A stretch of DNA of 64,000 nucleotides from a virus, in the IMG/VR virus record IMGVR_UViG_3300031823_000003, positions 22,325-86,324 of that record, one strand, 5' to 3'. How positions within the stretch are numbered: position 1 is the stretch's first letter; the number at the start of each line of letters is the position of its first letter. Below the pieces are notes generated by a model that worked only from the letters and a program-made list of their open reading frames with translations, ran no database searches and was not told the DNA's origin. The position numbers and the translations under genes are program-made. Shown in pieces: positions 52,063-59,861 of this stretch.

Positions 52063-52211
52063 TTCAACCCCCAATAGTTAATCCACCTGTCGAGTAGCCC
52101 AATGAGCATAGGCAGTCCGAATAGCACGCTTAGTCCAATGAGCGAACAGGTGGCGATTACGGTGCTTAGAGGGGGTGTGCGCGACCGATGGCGGCGATGA
52201 TACATGCTCAT
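52059..52211 (-). CDS. Small membrane protein (50 residues)
   Basis: The basic N-terminus (MYHRRHRSRTPP) is followed by a hydrophobic segment (LSTVIATCSLIGLSVLFGLPMLIGLL in sequence) that could span the membrane once or twice. It is coupled at both ends: ATGA overlaps with the genes on either side. A holin-like or envelope role is possible. Confidence 0.55.
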   Translation of the reverse strand: MSMYHRRHRSRTPPLSTVIATCSLIGLSVLFGLPMLIGLLDRWINYWGLK

Positions 52212-52462
52212 TTATCCTTCGAGCTATCCAGCTTTAGCAAAAACACATGCGATACGTCTCGCCAGTAAGCCTGCATCATCGCCGTAGCTTTGCGGTCTCG
52301 GCTATCATCCGGAGGAAACCTGACCCAGTTCGTGCACACCAGCCAGCGGCTTCCATCCTGAAATGATCCCACTGCGCCGAGAGACATACCTCCTCCGACT
52401 CGCGGCTTCCAGTACACGCGATAGACGCCATGTGGGAGACGCTTGGTTTCGGCTCGTGTCAC
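52208..52462 (-). CDS. Hypothetical protein
   Basis: 84 residues, beta-rich with basic patches (RLPHGVYRVYWKPRVGGG; RWLVCTNWVRFPPDD) and a C-terminal helix. No domain recognised. Coupled to the downstream membrane protein by ATGA overlap. Confidence 0.6.
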   Translation of the reverse strand: MTRAETKRLPHGVYRVYWKPRVGGGMSLGAVGSFQDGSRWLVCTNWVRFPPDDSRDRKATAMMQAYWRDVSHVFLLKLDSSKDK

Positions 52463-52464
52463 GC

Positions 52465-52719
52465 TTACTCGACCGCCTCCGTCAATCCCCGATACACCAG
52501 CCCCAGCACCGCCGGATGGTACGCGATCCCATTAGGCCGCACGGTCGGCGCACTCACCTTAATCTCCACTTCCAGATCATCCGCCGTGACATCGCGCATA
52601 ATCGGGACATTGTCCTCGCGCAGCTTGCGGTTTACACCCTTGGCGGCGATAGCCATGAAGTCATGCAACAGTTGCTTGTACTCGATGTCCTCGACCATCC
52701 GCTCACAGTGCCGACACAT
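52465..52719 (-). CDS. Small protein with an N-terminal Cys pair
   Basis: 84 residues starting with MCRHCERM, a lone CxxC pair that may bind metal. A helix (EYKQLLHDFMAIAAKGVNRKL) and a mixed C-terminus follow. Sits directly downstream of the helix-turn-helix gene. Function unknown. Confidence 0.6.
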   Translation of the reverse strand: MCRHCERMVEDIEYKQLLHDFMAIAAKGVNRKLREDNVPIMRDVTADDLEVEIKVSAPTVRPNGIAYHPAVLGLVYRGLTEAVE

Positions 52720-53094
52720 CTATTTTCCTCCCGCCTTATCGATCTTCCGATACAGCACGCACCGTTCAAATCCAAGATATTCCAGCGCCGCCCCCTGCGG
52801 ATCGCGCCCATTTTTACCAGCGCTGCGTATCATCCGCGACAAATGCTGGAATGTTACCGACTCGCCGGTCACCTGTTTGATCCGCTTGGCCAGCGCATCC
52901 AGGCCGCCGCATGATTCCCGCGCCCGGTCCAGCACGATTGAGACCTCGGCGACGGTAAAATATTTCGGTGTATCGGCGGGTACAACGGCGGATATGGATA
53001 TAGTTGCCGCCGCCGAATCGTCCGGCCACCGCCCCGGACCTTTTCGGGTCCGCATTCCAGACCGCGACTTTCCAGCCACAGCGGATCGATTCAC
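52720..53094 (-). CDS. Helix-turn-helix regulator-like protein
   Basis: 124 residues. A basic N-terminus is followed by a helical domain (about 65-110: LDALAKRIKQVTGESVTFQHLSRMI, then DPQGAALEYLGFERCVLYRKI). This resembles small phage helix-turn-helix proteins whose last strand has the LGLERVVRYR pattern. It is the first sizeable gene of the minus-strand unit beside the control region, so a switch role (Cro/CI-like) is plausible but unproven. The GTG overlaps the stop of a short upstream reading frame. Confidence 0.55.
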   Translation of the reverse strand: MNRSAVAGKSRSGMRTRKGPGRWPDDSAAATISISAVVPADTPKYFTVAEVSIVLDRARESCGGLDALAKRIKQVTGESVTFQHLSRMIRSAGKNGRDPQGAALEYLGFERCVLYRKIDKAGGK

Positions 53095-53156
53095 GAGCCG
53101 GCAGACTCCTTTTCCCCAGCTAACTCCAACTCTAATTTAAGGACTTTTACCTGCAA
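53091..53156 (-). CDS. Possible 21-residue leader peptide
   Basis: TTG start at 53156 with AAGGA 8 nt upstream; 21 helical residues (MQVKVLKLELELAGEKESAG). The stop overlaps the GTG of the regulator gene by 4 nt. Short, so uncertain, but the pattern of a coupled leader is good. Confidence 0.35.
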   Translation of the reverse strand: MQVKVLKLELELAGEKESAGS

Positions 53157-53970
53157 TTCGATTTTCCTTATCCTAGCTTACTGACGGCGAATCTTATTTT
53201 TCCAGTCAGTTATATTTCTCCGCGTCACCAGCCCATGATCGGTAAATTTAGCCCATACGATATTTCCCATTGGACTTAAACCTAATGACTTCCTCGCCGT
53301 TTTAGGTGAACCTATGCTGGGGTAAATTTACGCTCAGGCGGTAAACGTGTCAAGGCCAAAATTGGAGAAAATTTAGGGGACAGTTATGTCAAAATTGGTG
53401 AGGATCATAATTGGCGAAAATCGGGGAGGAGTGTATGTCGATCCAGCACTTGCCCGTCGGTGGACCGGAGCACACCCCGGCTACCCCTTTGCCTGCCCTG
53501 TATGCCGGCATAGACGTTAGTCGATGCACATATCGATGTACATGACGATGCCCGTTAGCGTCTGTCACTTGGCAATCGGCGGACTGTGGACCGTGCGGAC
53601 TGATATACGATTGTGTTCAACTAATTGAACATGGGCGTTGACAGACGTATACGACTTTGGTAGAGTGCGCGATAGATCAGCACTCACATGTATCGGTCGA
53701 ACAATTAAATCTTCCTGCTGGGGGAACAATAGATGGCTATATCCAAAGGTACCGCATGCCTAACTTAAGCGGGATGAGTTAACTACTTGGCACAACGTTA
53801 TCTCCTATCCGCAAGTTACCGTTACAGCCCACACCAGAGTATGGGTCATATCTGTACCTAATCCGTATGTAACAAGACGTGGCACATTCTATTTGGTACA
53901 AACCAGACGAAACGATCAGTCATCCGTGGTAGCTGTGGACTCGTCTAATTTAAGGAAAGGATGAATAACA
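53157..53970. promoter_or_regulatory. Divergent control region
   Basis: About 810 nt between the two transcription directions with no clear large gene. It holds two GGTAAATTTA repeats (53241 and 53321, 80 bp apart), a TAGGT/ACCTA palindrome (53303-53314) and three AATTGGNGA direct repeats (53358, 53391, 53407). It also contains the palindrome and promoter at 53615-53666. Two short plus-strand frames with ribosome sites (44 codons from 53386; 36 codons from 53435, site GGGGAGGAG) are possible leaders. Confidence 0.6.
53615..53666 (+). promoter_or_regulatory. Sigma70-like promoter with two operator palindromes
   Basis: TTGACA (53638-53643), 17-nt spacer, TAGAGT (53661-53666). The perfect palindrome GTTCAA-CTAA-TTGAAC (53615-53630) lies just upstream of -35, and CGTATACG (53646-53653) sits between -35 and -10. 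It points toward the early genes from 53971; repression by the ribbon-helix-helix protein at 4293 is inferred from the shared CGTATACG. Confidence 0.65.
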
Positions 53971-54336
53971 ATGAAAGATACGATGCCATCCAGCAACAAA
54001 CAATTCCAGCATGACGCGCAGTACTGGGTCGAAGTCCGCCACCAAGACCACTGCGCGTACTGCAAGGACTCTATCCGCATGGACTGCGCGAGTGCACCGA
54101 AGGACGCGCCAACGCGCCGTACCCGCGTAGCACAGTTCATCTACTTCATGGAAGCAATCGACTACGCACAGGCATTGCAGAAGGCCGGCGTACAGTCTTG
54201 GCTACGCATGCCACGATTCACAGCGGATGGAGTCGAGTCCGATTATAGCCATTACAGTTTGGAGCCACGGCTACAGACTCCGATTGTGCTGGATGACAAA
54301 CCTGGCATACCGATATCTGCTCTAGAGCCAAGATAG
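53971..54336 (+). CDS. First early protein, Cys-containing
   Basis: 121 residues from ATG 53971 with AAGGAAAGG upstream. CAYCKDSIRMDC suggests a zinc site (C28, C31, C38 region). The rest is mixed alpha/beta with no known domain. It is the first sizeable gene downstream of the main early promoter. Function unknown. Confidence 0.6.
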   Translation: MKDTMPSSNKQFQHDAQYWVEVRHQDHCAYCKDSIRMDCASAPKDAPTRRTRVAQFIYFMEAIDYAQALQKAGVQSWLRMPRFTADGVESDYSHYSLEPRLQTPIVLDDKPGIPISALEPR

Positions 54337-54377
54337 TAGCAGTAATTGACTCTCGTTATGCGTCCGGTAACAAGCGC

Positions 54378-54402
54378 ACTAATGTACATACATTAGTATA
54401 CT
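54378..54402 (+). promoter_or_regulatory. Operator palindrome next to a -10-like box
   Basis: ACTAATGTA / TACATTAGT form a perfect 9-bp inverted repeat with 2-nt spacer (54378-54397). TATACT, a good -10 box, follows at 54397-54402; the -35 is poor. Located in the 115-nt gap before the gene at 54452, it probably controls that gene. Confidence 0.5.
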
Positions 54403-54451
54403 TACTTGGCGCATAGCTAAACTCAATTACTCTTCCGGGGGATCAACCTAT

Positions 54452-54778
54452 ATGCCAGACATTCAGAACAGAGCACAGTACCTTGACTATCAGTCCCGCG
54501 TAGCGTCCTTTATAGCTACCGAAGGACTAACTCACTTATCGACAGGCTGCATACCTTACGGTCAGCCTGACGGCCAGCAAGAAGACAACCAGGACGGCGA
54601 GCCATGGTTCTCATGTCGTCCCTGCGACATGTGCGGATGCACCTTGGGCGGACACCGCGAGTACCTGTTCGGTAAAGATGTGAGCCAAGAGATATGCCAA
54701 TTCACGATCTGCGAGGACTGTGTCTACTACGTGAATTACGGACGTTTGGACGATCAAACAATGGCTCGGATCGAGTAG
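54452..54778 (+). CDS. Hypothetical zinc-binding protein
   Basis: 108 residues. Possible zinc ligands in the C-terminal half: CRPCDMCGC (C53, C56, C59, C61 region) and CEDC (about 89-92). The N-terminus contains a helical segment. Function unknown; the same kind of small Cys-rich protein is frequent in this phage. Confidence 0.6.
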   Translation: MPDIQNRAQYLDYQSRVASFIATEGLTHLSTGCIPYGQPDGQQEDNQDGEPWFSCRPCDMCGCTLGGHREYLFGKDVSQEICQFTICEDCVYYVNYGRLDDQTMARIE

Positions 54779-54961
54779 TGTGGTCAATTAGCCACAAATG
54801 TGTGTCTATTACGCACTATATAGATAGACCAAAAAGACACAATAGTGTGGTAAGTACGCATCAACATGTGCGTATGTCTATGATTAATTATGTAGTTACT
54901 GGTGTGGTGAAATGGCTGGCTGCGCCAATGGCTGGTTTAGTGAATATTAGTGAAATACCAC

Positions 54962-55000
54962 TTGACAACGGACACAGAGAGTGGCAAAGTCGTATACGAC
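54962..55000 (+). promoter_or_regulatory. GTCGTATACGAC operator with TTGACA box
   Basis: A perfect 12-bp palindrome (54989-55000) lies 21 nt downstream of TTGACA (54962-54967). A 17-nt spacing gives a weak -10 (CAAAGT). It precedes the gene at 55039 and matches the motif at 53646 and 4717. The promoter is weak by eye; the operator is clearer. Confidence 0.5.
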
Positions 55001-55038
55001 TTACGGAGCATAGGGCATCGACAGGAGAATCAATCAAT

Positions 55039-55254
55039 ATGACGCACGGAATGCAGATCGGTGACACGCGGGAAATCTGGGGACCGAACAGAGAACGCGC
55101 CGTAGTCAAGTACCACTCGCGCGGCACATTCAATCTGTTAGCCGATGGGATTACAGAGCGGTCGCGCTGGGGTACAGCGGCAGAGATCGAGCGTGATGCC
55201 GATTACTTTATCGCGTATGGCAGATTGCCTGAGCCGGATATGCCGAGATGGTAA
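55039..55254 (+). CDS. Hypothetical early protein
   Basis: 71 residues from ATG 55039 with AGGAGAATC upstream; the upstream frame is open but has no better start. Contains DTREIWGPNRERAVVKYHSRG and ends in a basic/acidic mix. No motif. Confidence 0.55.
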   Translation: MTHGMQIGDTREIWGPNRERAVVKYHSRGTFNLLADGITERSRWGTAAEIERDADYFIAYGRLPEPDMPRW

Positions 55255-55269
55255 GGTCAGGTGTGACTT

Positions 55270-55488
55270 ATGGGAATCCCCGTTGACATCACGGTCAAGG
55301 AACTACGCAGCATAGGCAGACTGTTGCGCGACGAACGGGAAGTCCTGTGCATGGACGAGGAGAGTTATATCAAGGCGTTATTGGTAGCGGTACACAGGCT
55401 GAGCAAGGGGCAGATAGTGCGGGCGAAAGTGGTACGCGCGGGAATGAAGGATTTGACCAAAATTACGGCAAGCGAAGGGAGCAAATGA
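55270..55488 (+). CDS. Hypothetical helical early protein
   Basis: 72 residues, charged helices (VKELRSIGRLLRDEREVLCM; YIKALLVAVHRLSKGQIVRAK). AGGTG upstream. No motif. Confidence 0.55.
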   Translation: MGIPVDITVKELRSIGRLLRDEREVLCMDEESYIKALLVAVHRLSKGQIVRAKVVRAGMKDLTKITASEGSK

Positions 55489-55489
55489 G

Positions 55490-55855
55490 ATGGCGAAAGA
55501 AACAGAACGCTACATGACGGTGCTCGGCGGATACAAACTCGACATGCATAATCACGGTCACTTACTGCGCGAGACTCTACCGCCTTTGCCGGATGAAGAA
55601 CGCGCCAAAATAACGGACAACCTGGCGCGGGAAGTTCATAAGCCGCATGTCATTTACGGTCTGGATACAATCGGCGTCAACGGCTCGTATGAAGCAACGG
55701 GCGAAGTGCATTTCTACTGCTCGTTGGATCATGCCGAACGGCACGCTATTGCCGAAGGCTACCGTACATCGGCGAACTACAGTAAGCCGGAACGCTCCGA
55801 TGAGCGAGATAGCGGTACACGGTGCGAATGGTGCGGAGAACCGTTGCCGGATTGA
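55490..55855 (+). CDS. Hypothetical early protein with C-terminal CxxC
   Basis: 121 residues, with His-rich regions (DMHNHGHLL) and CEWCGEP near the end, so a metal-binding C-terminus is likely. It starts 1 nt after the previous stop. The next 108 nt (55856-55963) hold no gene. Confidence 0.6.
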   Translation: MAKETERYMTVLGGYKLDMHNHGHLLRETLPPLPDEERAKITDNLAREVHKPHVIYGLDTIGVNGSYEATGEVHFYCSLDHAERHAIAEGYRTSANYSKPERSDERDSGTRCEWCGEPLPD

Positions 55856-55963
55856 GCAGATGGGCAGTGGGCAGTGTAGCGGAGTAACTCCTGAGCGATG
55901 CGCCGGTACGGCGGTCAGCGTATGGGCGCATCACTGAGCGGTTAGCGGTATCGGAGGGACGCT

Positions 55964-56215
55964 ATGAGCAAAATCGGCGAAGTGCGAGAAGTCATCGACG
56001 GAAGGCACGTCATGGGAACAACCGACGGATTACGCGACTATCACGCGGCGCGGGAAGCCGTCATGTCATCGTGCCGCAAGAAAGATCCATACGCCAAGCT
56101 GGCGGCTATTAAGACGGCACTAAAAAACTACAACGTGAGAGTGACTCTTAGCCCGGTTATGGACGTGATGATTACATCCGGTTTGGATGGGTCGGGACAG
56201 TACACGGTTATCTAG
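55964..56215 (+). CDS. Hypothetical helical early protein
   Basis: 83 residues, GGAGGG upstream. Helical (LRDYHAAREAVMSSCRK; KLAAIKTALKNYNVRV). Function unknown. Confidence 0.6.
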   Translation: MSKIGEVREVIDGRHVMGTTDGLRDYHAAREAVMSSCRKKDPYAKLAAIKTALKNYNVRVTLSPVMDVMITSGLDGSGQYTVI

Positions 56216-56257
56216 GAATCAAGTCGAGTCAAAATTAAACGGGAGGACAGTTACGCT

Positions 56258-56491
56258 ATGAAATTCACTAGCTATGACGTGAAAGTTACAGGCATCGCTT
56301 GGGCAGGATACAAAGCGAGCACGGAGTATCACTTTGACTATCAGCCGACAAGAGCGGAAGTAATTGCCGGAGCGGGAGACTTTCAGAAAGTGACCCGCAT
56401 ACAGGTGACGGAGCGGACACTGACGCTGAATACGCGCGCGGGACTGGCGAAGGAATCGCCGAAGCCGAAGGAGTCACTGTGCAGTCACTAG
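56258..56491 (+). CDS. Hypothetical beta-rich early protein
   Basis: 77 residues, GGGAGGA upstream. Strands (YDVKVTGIAWAGYKAS; RIQVTERTLTLNTRAG) dominate. Overlaps the next gene by 13 nt. Confidence 0.6.
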   Translation: MKFTSYDVKVTGIAWAGYKASTEYHFDYQPTRAEVIAGAGDFQKVTRIQVTERTLTLNTRAGLAKESPKPKESLCSH

Positions 56492-56892
56492 CGCACAGGC
56501 AGCACATTGCCGGAAGAGTCAGTCATGCCGATTGTTCGGAGTGCCGCGCGGATTGTGAGCGGCGATTCGTGGACCGTGTACAGGGCGGGCAGTGGCGGTA
56601 TGCACATGTCGGCGAGTACCTAGCGTATATTCGTCCGCGATTGACCGCATTGCAAACAGGCGAGTACGCGGACGATCCGGACGCCAGAGCGTGGCAGAGG
56701 AAATTTGTCAAGGCGCTGCATACACGGATATCTCTCAAAGTGGCGGACACAGGTGGACGATGCAACGGCAGAAAGTTTTCCCACGGATACCTGGAACGAT
56801 TGAAGATGACAAGATTTCCTGGAAGCCGGGCGGACGCAGGGTATCTGAGACGGTTTGCGGATCGTGGGGCGAGCTGTCTGGATTATCGGTAG
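56479..56892 (+). CDS. Hypothetical early protein, Cys/Arg-rich
   Basis: 137 residues from GTG 56479. Cys pattern CSECRADC near the N-terminus (about 19-26), helices (YLAYIRPRLTALQ; AWQRKFVKALHTRIS). Basic overall; possible nucleic acid binding. Function unknown. Confidence 0.6.
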   Translation: MQSLAHRQHIAGRVSHADCSECRADCERRFVDRVQGGQWRYAHVGEYLAYIRPRLTALQTGEYADDPDARAWQRKFVKALHTRISLKVADTGGRCNGRKFSHGYLERLKMTRFPGSRADAGYLRRFADRGASCLDYR

Positions 56893-56909
56893 ATCAATCG
56901 GGAGGAGTT

Positions 56910-57155
56910 ATGAAAACGGGAATGACAGGTGCGGTAGTGGCTGTAGTGGTGCTGGCATTGGCGCTGACGGTTATGGCATCACACGGATCGTCGCGTACAC
57001 AGTCTGTGTCTACAGTTGACCGGGTGGATCGGGCGGTAATCGTGCCGTCCGATTGCCCGCTGTGCTCGGCGGCGAAAGAGCCGATAGTGATTGAGCTGAT
57101 AGACGGCTCGGCGGAATTGCCGATAGAGTGTCCGGCGGAAAGGAAATGCATATGA
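56910..57155 (+). CDS. Small protein with N-terminal membrane segment
   Basis: 81 residues from ATG 56910 with GGGAGGAG just upstream. One hydrophobic segment (AVVAVVVLALALTVMA) is followed by a polar domain with CPLC and a later Cys, suggesting an exported or membrane-bound role. The stop overlaps the next ATG (ATGA). Confidence 0.6.
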   Translation: MKTGMTGAVVAVVVLALALTVMASHGSSRTQSVSTVDRVDRAVIVPSDCPLCSAAKEPIVIELIDGSAELPIECPAERKCI

Positions 57156-57646
57156 GCCACTGCAAGGGACTTGCGGAAACGAAAGTAACCGTGGACGGCG
57201 TGATATTCGCTTTCAGGCATCGCCGCTACGGAAAACAGATATTCACTTGGCTGTTTTACAAAGACGCCGACGATAAATGGCAGGAGTATCGGTATGATCC
57301 ATGGATGTCCAGTAAAGTGCCTAATGCCGACTTGAAGCGGATTGCAGCCGAGCTAAAAAGCAAAGTTGACCCATACCTAGAATTGCGGGAAGTATGCGAA
57401 ATGTTCGATGTGGGTGTGATGCAGGACTATTGGCCCGGAACAGATGATCATCCCGAAGCGGGTCACCCGATGTTTTCTCTCGGACAAAATACCGAAGTTA
57501 CAGCGGGGATACGCGGGTTCCGTCTGACTCCTTGGTTTGATTCGCCCCTTCAATTGGCCGAGTTCTGCCACAGGAATTACTGCAAGTTCTGTGAACTCAA
57601 GTCCGCTGATACTGAGTCGGTACCCGATGCCACAGGATGGATGTGA
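57152..57646 (+). CDS. Hypothetical early protein
   Basis: 164 residues from ATG 57152 (ATGA overlap, AGGA upstream). Contains TVDGVIFAFRHRRYGKQIFTW strands, a helix and a C-terminal CHRNYCKFCELK with likely metal ligands. Function unknown. Confidence 0.6.
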   Translation: MSHCKGLAETKVTVDGVIFAFRHRRYGKQIFTWLFYKDADDKWQEYRYDPWMSSKVPNADLKRIAAELKSKVDPYLELREVCEMFDVGVMQDYWPGTDDHPEAGHPMFSLGQNTEVTAGIRGFRLTPWFDSPLQLAEFCHRNYCKFCELKSADTESVPDATGWM

Positions 57647-57649
57647 TTT

Positions 57650-57925
57650 ATGAAACATGAGCAAGAGCAACAGAAAGTCGAGCACTGGCAAGCGCACACA
57701 GGCGACGATTACACGGTGGTTATGGCCGACGGCGAATGCACTGATAACGCAAGCATCAGGGTGTACGGTCCCCACGCTAAAGAGTTGGGAGAGCAGATTG
57801 CCAAAAGATTGAATGTCTCAGGCGATTTACTGGCCAAAGCATGGGGAAGGTACGAGCGCTTGTTTGGTGTAGTGCCTCATGGGACGCGCAAACAGATGGC
57901 GGCGCTGTTGGAGTTGATTCCATAG
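57650..57925 (+). CDS. Hypothetical early protein
   Basis: 91 residues, mixed alpha/beta (DDYTVVMADGECTDNASIRVYG, then ELGEQIAKRLNVSGDLLAKAWG). Starts 3 nt after the previous stop. No known motif. Confidence 0.6.
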   Translation: MKHEQEQQKVEHWQAHTGDDYTVVMADGECTDNASIRVYGPHAKELGEQIAKRLNVSGDLLAKAWGRYERLFGVVPHGTRKQMAALLELIP

Positions 57926-57958
57926 CAGGAGTGACGGACACGGATGGAGGGACTGGCA

Positions 57959-58204
57959 ATGGGAGATAACGATTATCGCATCGGCATGCAGATGGATGAC
58001 GACGACTGCGAGCGATTATACGAGCAGCCACAAGCACAGGATGAGGCACAGGCTGAACGACAGATGCATCCATGGACGATCGGGCGGATTGGACGTATCG
58101 GTCAGGTTATCGCCGCCATCGTGCTGCTGGCGGGCGTGATGGGAGTGGCGTGGTTGTACTGGACGATGGTAATAGCGGCGAGCGGCGGCAATGGGACTCG
58201 CTGA
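57959..58204 (+). CDS. Small protein with one transmembrane helix
   Basis: 81 residues from ATG 57959 (GGAGGGACTGGCA upstream). Polar N-terminus, then a membrane segment (VIAAIVLLAGVMGVAWLYW) and a short tail. Envelope-associated; function unknown. Confidence 0.6.
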   Translation: MGDNDYRIGMQMDDDDCERLYEQPQAQDEAQAERQMHPWTIGRIGRIGQVIAAIVLLAGVMGVAWLYWTMVIAASGGNGTR

Positions 58205-58463
58205 CAGCCATCCGTGTAGGGAACGGTGCCCGTTTGCAGGCTGTAGCTGTCCCTGTTTTGGGCATAGCGGACACACGTCCGGCGCAATCTGCGGCAGAAA
58301 GACAGTACCGGACCTGCATAGCTGTAAAAACAATCACGTGTGGGGGACACAGGCAGACCAGCGGGAAGTGTTGCGGGCGAACGAGCGGGAAGCGCGCAGA
58401 GAGGTCAGGGAGCATATCAAGGGCTGCGTGAAATGTACGGCGGAGGTAATGAGGCTGGGATAG
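58191..58463 (+). CDS. Cys-rich small protein
   Basis: 90 residues. Seven or more Cys in two clusters (CRERCPFAGCSCPCFG and later CKNNH, CVKC), so zinc binding is expected. A charged helix (QREVLRANEREARREVREHIK) separates them. Overlaps the upstream gene by 14 nt. Confidence 0.55.
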   Translation: MGLADSHPCRERCPFAGCSCPCFGHSGHTSGAICGRKTVPDLHSCKNNHVWGTQADQREVLRANEREARREVREHIKGCVKCTAEVMRLG

Positions 58464-58555
58464 GGGGGACGGGGAGATAGGGGGCTGAAATCGCCCAGGA
58501 TTGAGCGCAGTAGGCATTCTAAAGGGTCTGGAGATCAAGGGAGGATACCGGGGCC

Positions 58556-58732
58556 GTGACAATCAAAGAGTTTTACTTTACGGAAATCAGTTTTGAGGGG
58601 AAGCCCATACCAGTCGTGTGCGTGACCTTCGAGCACAAAGATGGCAAGTGTCAAGTGTATTACTGGACCGCTGATGGATTAAGAAAGCGGATCGGCGATG
58701 TAACCCTGATCCGGGCGCTGGCCGGGGACTGA
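58556..58732 (+). CDS. Hypothetical 58-residue protein, GTG start
   Basis: GTG at 58556 preceded by GGGAGG. Beta-type sequence (KEFYFTEISFEGKPIPVVCV; KCQVYYWTADG). Clear coding bias by eye. Function unknown. Confidence 0.6.
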   Translation: MTIKEFYFTEISFEGKPIPVVCVTFEHKDGKCQVYYWTADGLRKRIGDVTLIRALAGD

Positions 58733-58736
58733 CAAC

Positions 58737-59042
58737 ATGGGCATCGATATGAATATCAATCTGAGATTCGACCGCCTGATCGGGGTCACGGATATCCCAC
58801 CGATGACTATTGAGCTGAGAGTGGGGCCGCCACAGATAACCGGGACGATTGGCGGCAGGGAAATTGTCACGGCTGGCACCTGGCTGATGCGATGTGAGGA
58901 GACCGGCGGGCAGTGGGTGGACGCGCCGGTGCGCGGGAGCCTGAGCGTGGACGAGGTGCGGAAAGAGTTAGCCGTGGAGTGGCCATTGCATCGAGTGGAG
59001 TGGCCGGAGCAGGGCGGGAAATACTACTGGAGCGATTGCTGA
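58737..59042 (+). CDS. Hypothetical early protein
   Basis: 101 residues, beta-rich (NINLRFDRLIGVTDIPPMTIELRVG) with C-terminal WPEQGGKYYWSDC. Starts 4 nt after the previous gene. No motif. Confidence 0.6.
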   Translation: MGIDMNINLRFDRLIGVTDIPPMTIELRVGPPQITGTIGGREIVTAGTWLMRCEETGGQWVDAPVRGSLSVDEVRKELAVEWPLHRVEWPEQGGKYYWSDC

Positions 59043-59328
59043 CTTCCTCCGTGGATACATTCACCGCCATTTTTATATCTGGATTGGTTGCAATTATGGC
59101 AAAGCAAACACCAAGTGTTAGGAAATCTGCGGCTGATGACTTTTATGTAAAGTGTCCGCCCCGTCAGTCCAGTCTTTCTTCTCTGCTCCTCCCCTCCGCC
59201 TTTCGTCCAGCTGATTGTGAGGAACTTGACTTCGGATTCCGAGCAGCACGAGCATCGGCGACACTACACAGGACGAACAACCGAAAGATGAACTGGACCA
59301 AGGCTGGGATTTCGAGCCGGAAGACGAA

Positions 59329-59520
59329 TTGGACGAACGGGACGGCGAATTGGACGATGAGAGTAGTGAGCCGGATGCAGGGCAATCGGATACAGACCGC
59401 AATCCGAAACCCGAGCCTGAGTCTGTTAAGCGTCCGGCTGAACGTCCTGCTAAGCGATCCAGACAGGCGGCGCGGCGGCCAGCGAATACGAAAGGAGGGA
59501 AAAAGGCCAAAAAGCACTAG
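59329..59520 (+). CDS. Acidic-then-basic low-complexity protein
   Basis: 63 residues from a TTG at 59329; the frame is open back to 59230 without an ATG. Acidic (ELDDESSEPDAG) then strongly basic (RPAERPAKRSRQAARRPANT) toward a KKAKKH end, like a histone-tail-style nucleic-acid binder. The start is uncertain, and nothing convincing is seen at 59043-59229. Confidence 0.4.
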   Translation: MDERDGELDDESSEPDAGQSDTDRNPKPEPESVKRPAERPAKRSRQAARRPANTKGGKKAKKH

Positions 59521-59542
59521 AATCACAGATGTCTAATTGGGA

Positions 59543-59577
59543 GGGGGCAGATTTTCGGGAATCTGTCCCCTATTTTT
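59543..59577 (+). terminator. Rho-independent terminator
   Basis: An 11-bp stem (GGGGGCAGATT / AATCTGTCCCC, one G-U pair), 6-nt loop TTCGGG, then TATTTTT. It closes the early operon. Confidence 0.8.
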
Positions 59578-59580
59578 GTG

Positions 59581-59607
59581 CCTGCTTGAACTGAGCAGGA
59601 GATTTTT
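59581..59607 (+). terminator. Second, tandem terminator-like hairpin
   Basis: CCTGCT / AGCAGG stem with a 7-nt loop, followed after two bases by TTTTT. It lies 3 nt beyond the first terminator's T tract. Confidence 0.55.
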
Positions 59608-59861
59608 CGCGTGAGAGGGGGTACAATGGATGGACATTGGCACCTAAGTTTAATGTACACATATACTTATATTAATGTCCAAGCGTTTCAATGTTTAAGC
59701 AATGTCTTGGACAAGTTAAATCTAGTTTTTGGCTTGGACAGACATTTTAAGTGACTGATTATTATATTAGTTACGCTCAATGTCCATGATGTCTATGCTA
59801 TGATTCTATCTTTAAACCCTTGTTGCGTATTATACCTGCTGGATGATACTATAGATGTCCT
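59608..59861. repeat. AT-rich spacer with ATGTCC repeats
   Basis: AT-rich stretch of about 250 nt. AATGTCC occurs at 59632 (inverted, GGACATT), 59674 and 59779, with ATGTC/TTGGACA variants at 59701, 59732 and 59788 and a GATGTCC at 59854. TGTCCAAGC (59676) and GCTTGGACA (59732) form an inverted pair. It may be an operator cluster or an origin-like iteron region. Confidence 0.5.

Noticed and set aside
54694-55038. N-terminal extension of the gene at 55039
   Set aside because: The open frame overlaps the previous gene and lacks a ribosome site, while AGGAGAATC precedes ATG 55039.
58913-59536. Long plus-strand frame of 207 codons
   Set aside because: It overlaps better-supported genes and has atypical, low-complexity translation. 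The region 59043-59229 shows no convincing gene.
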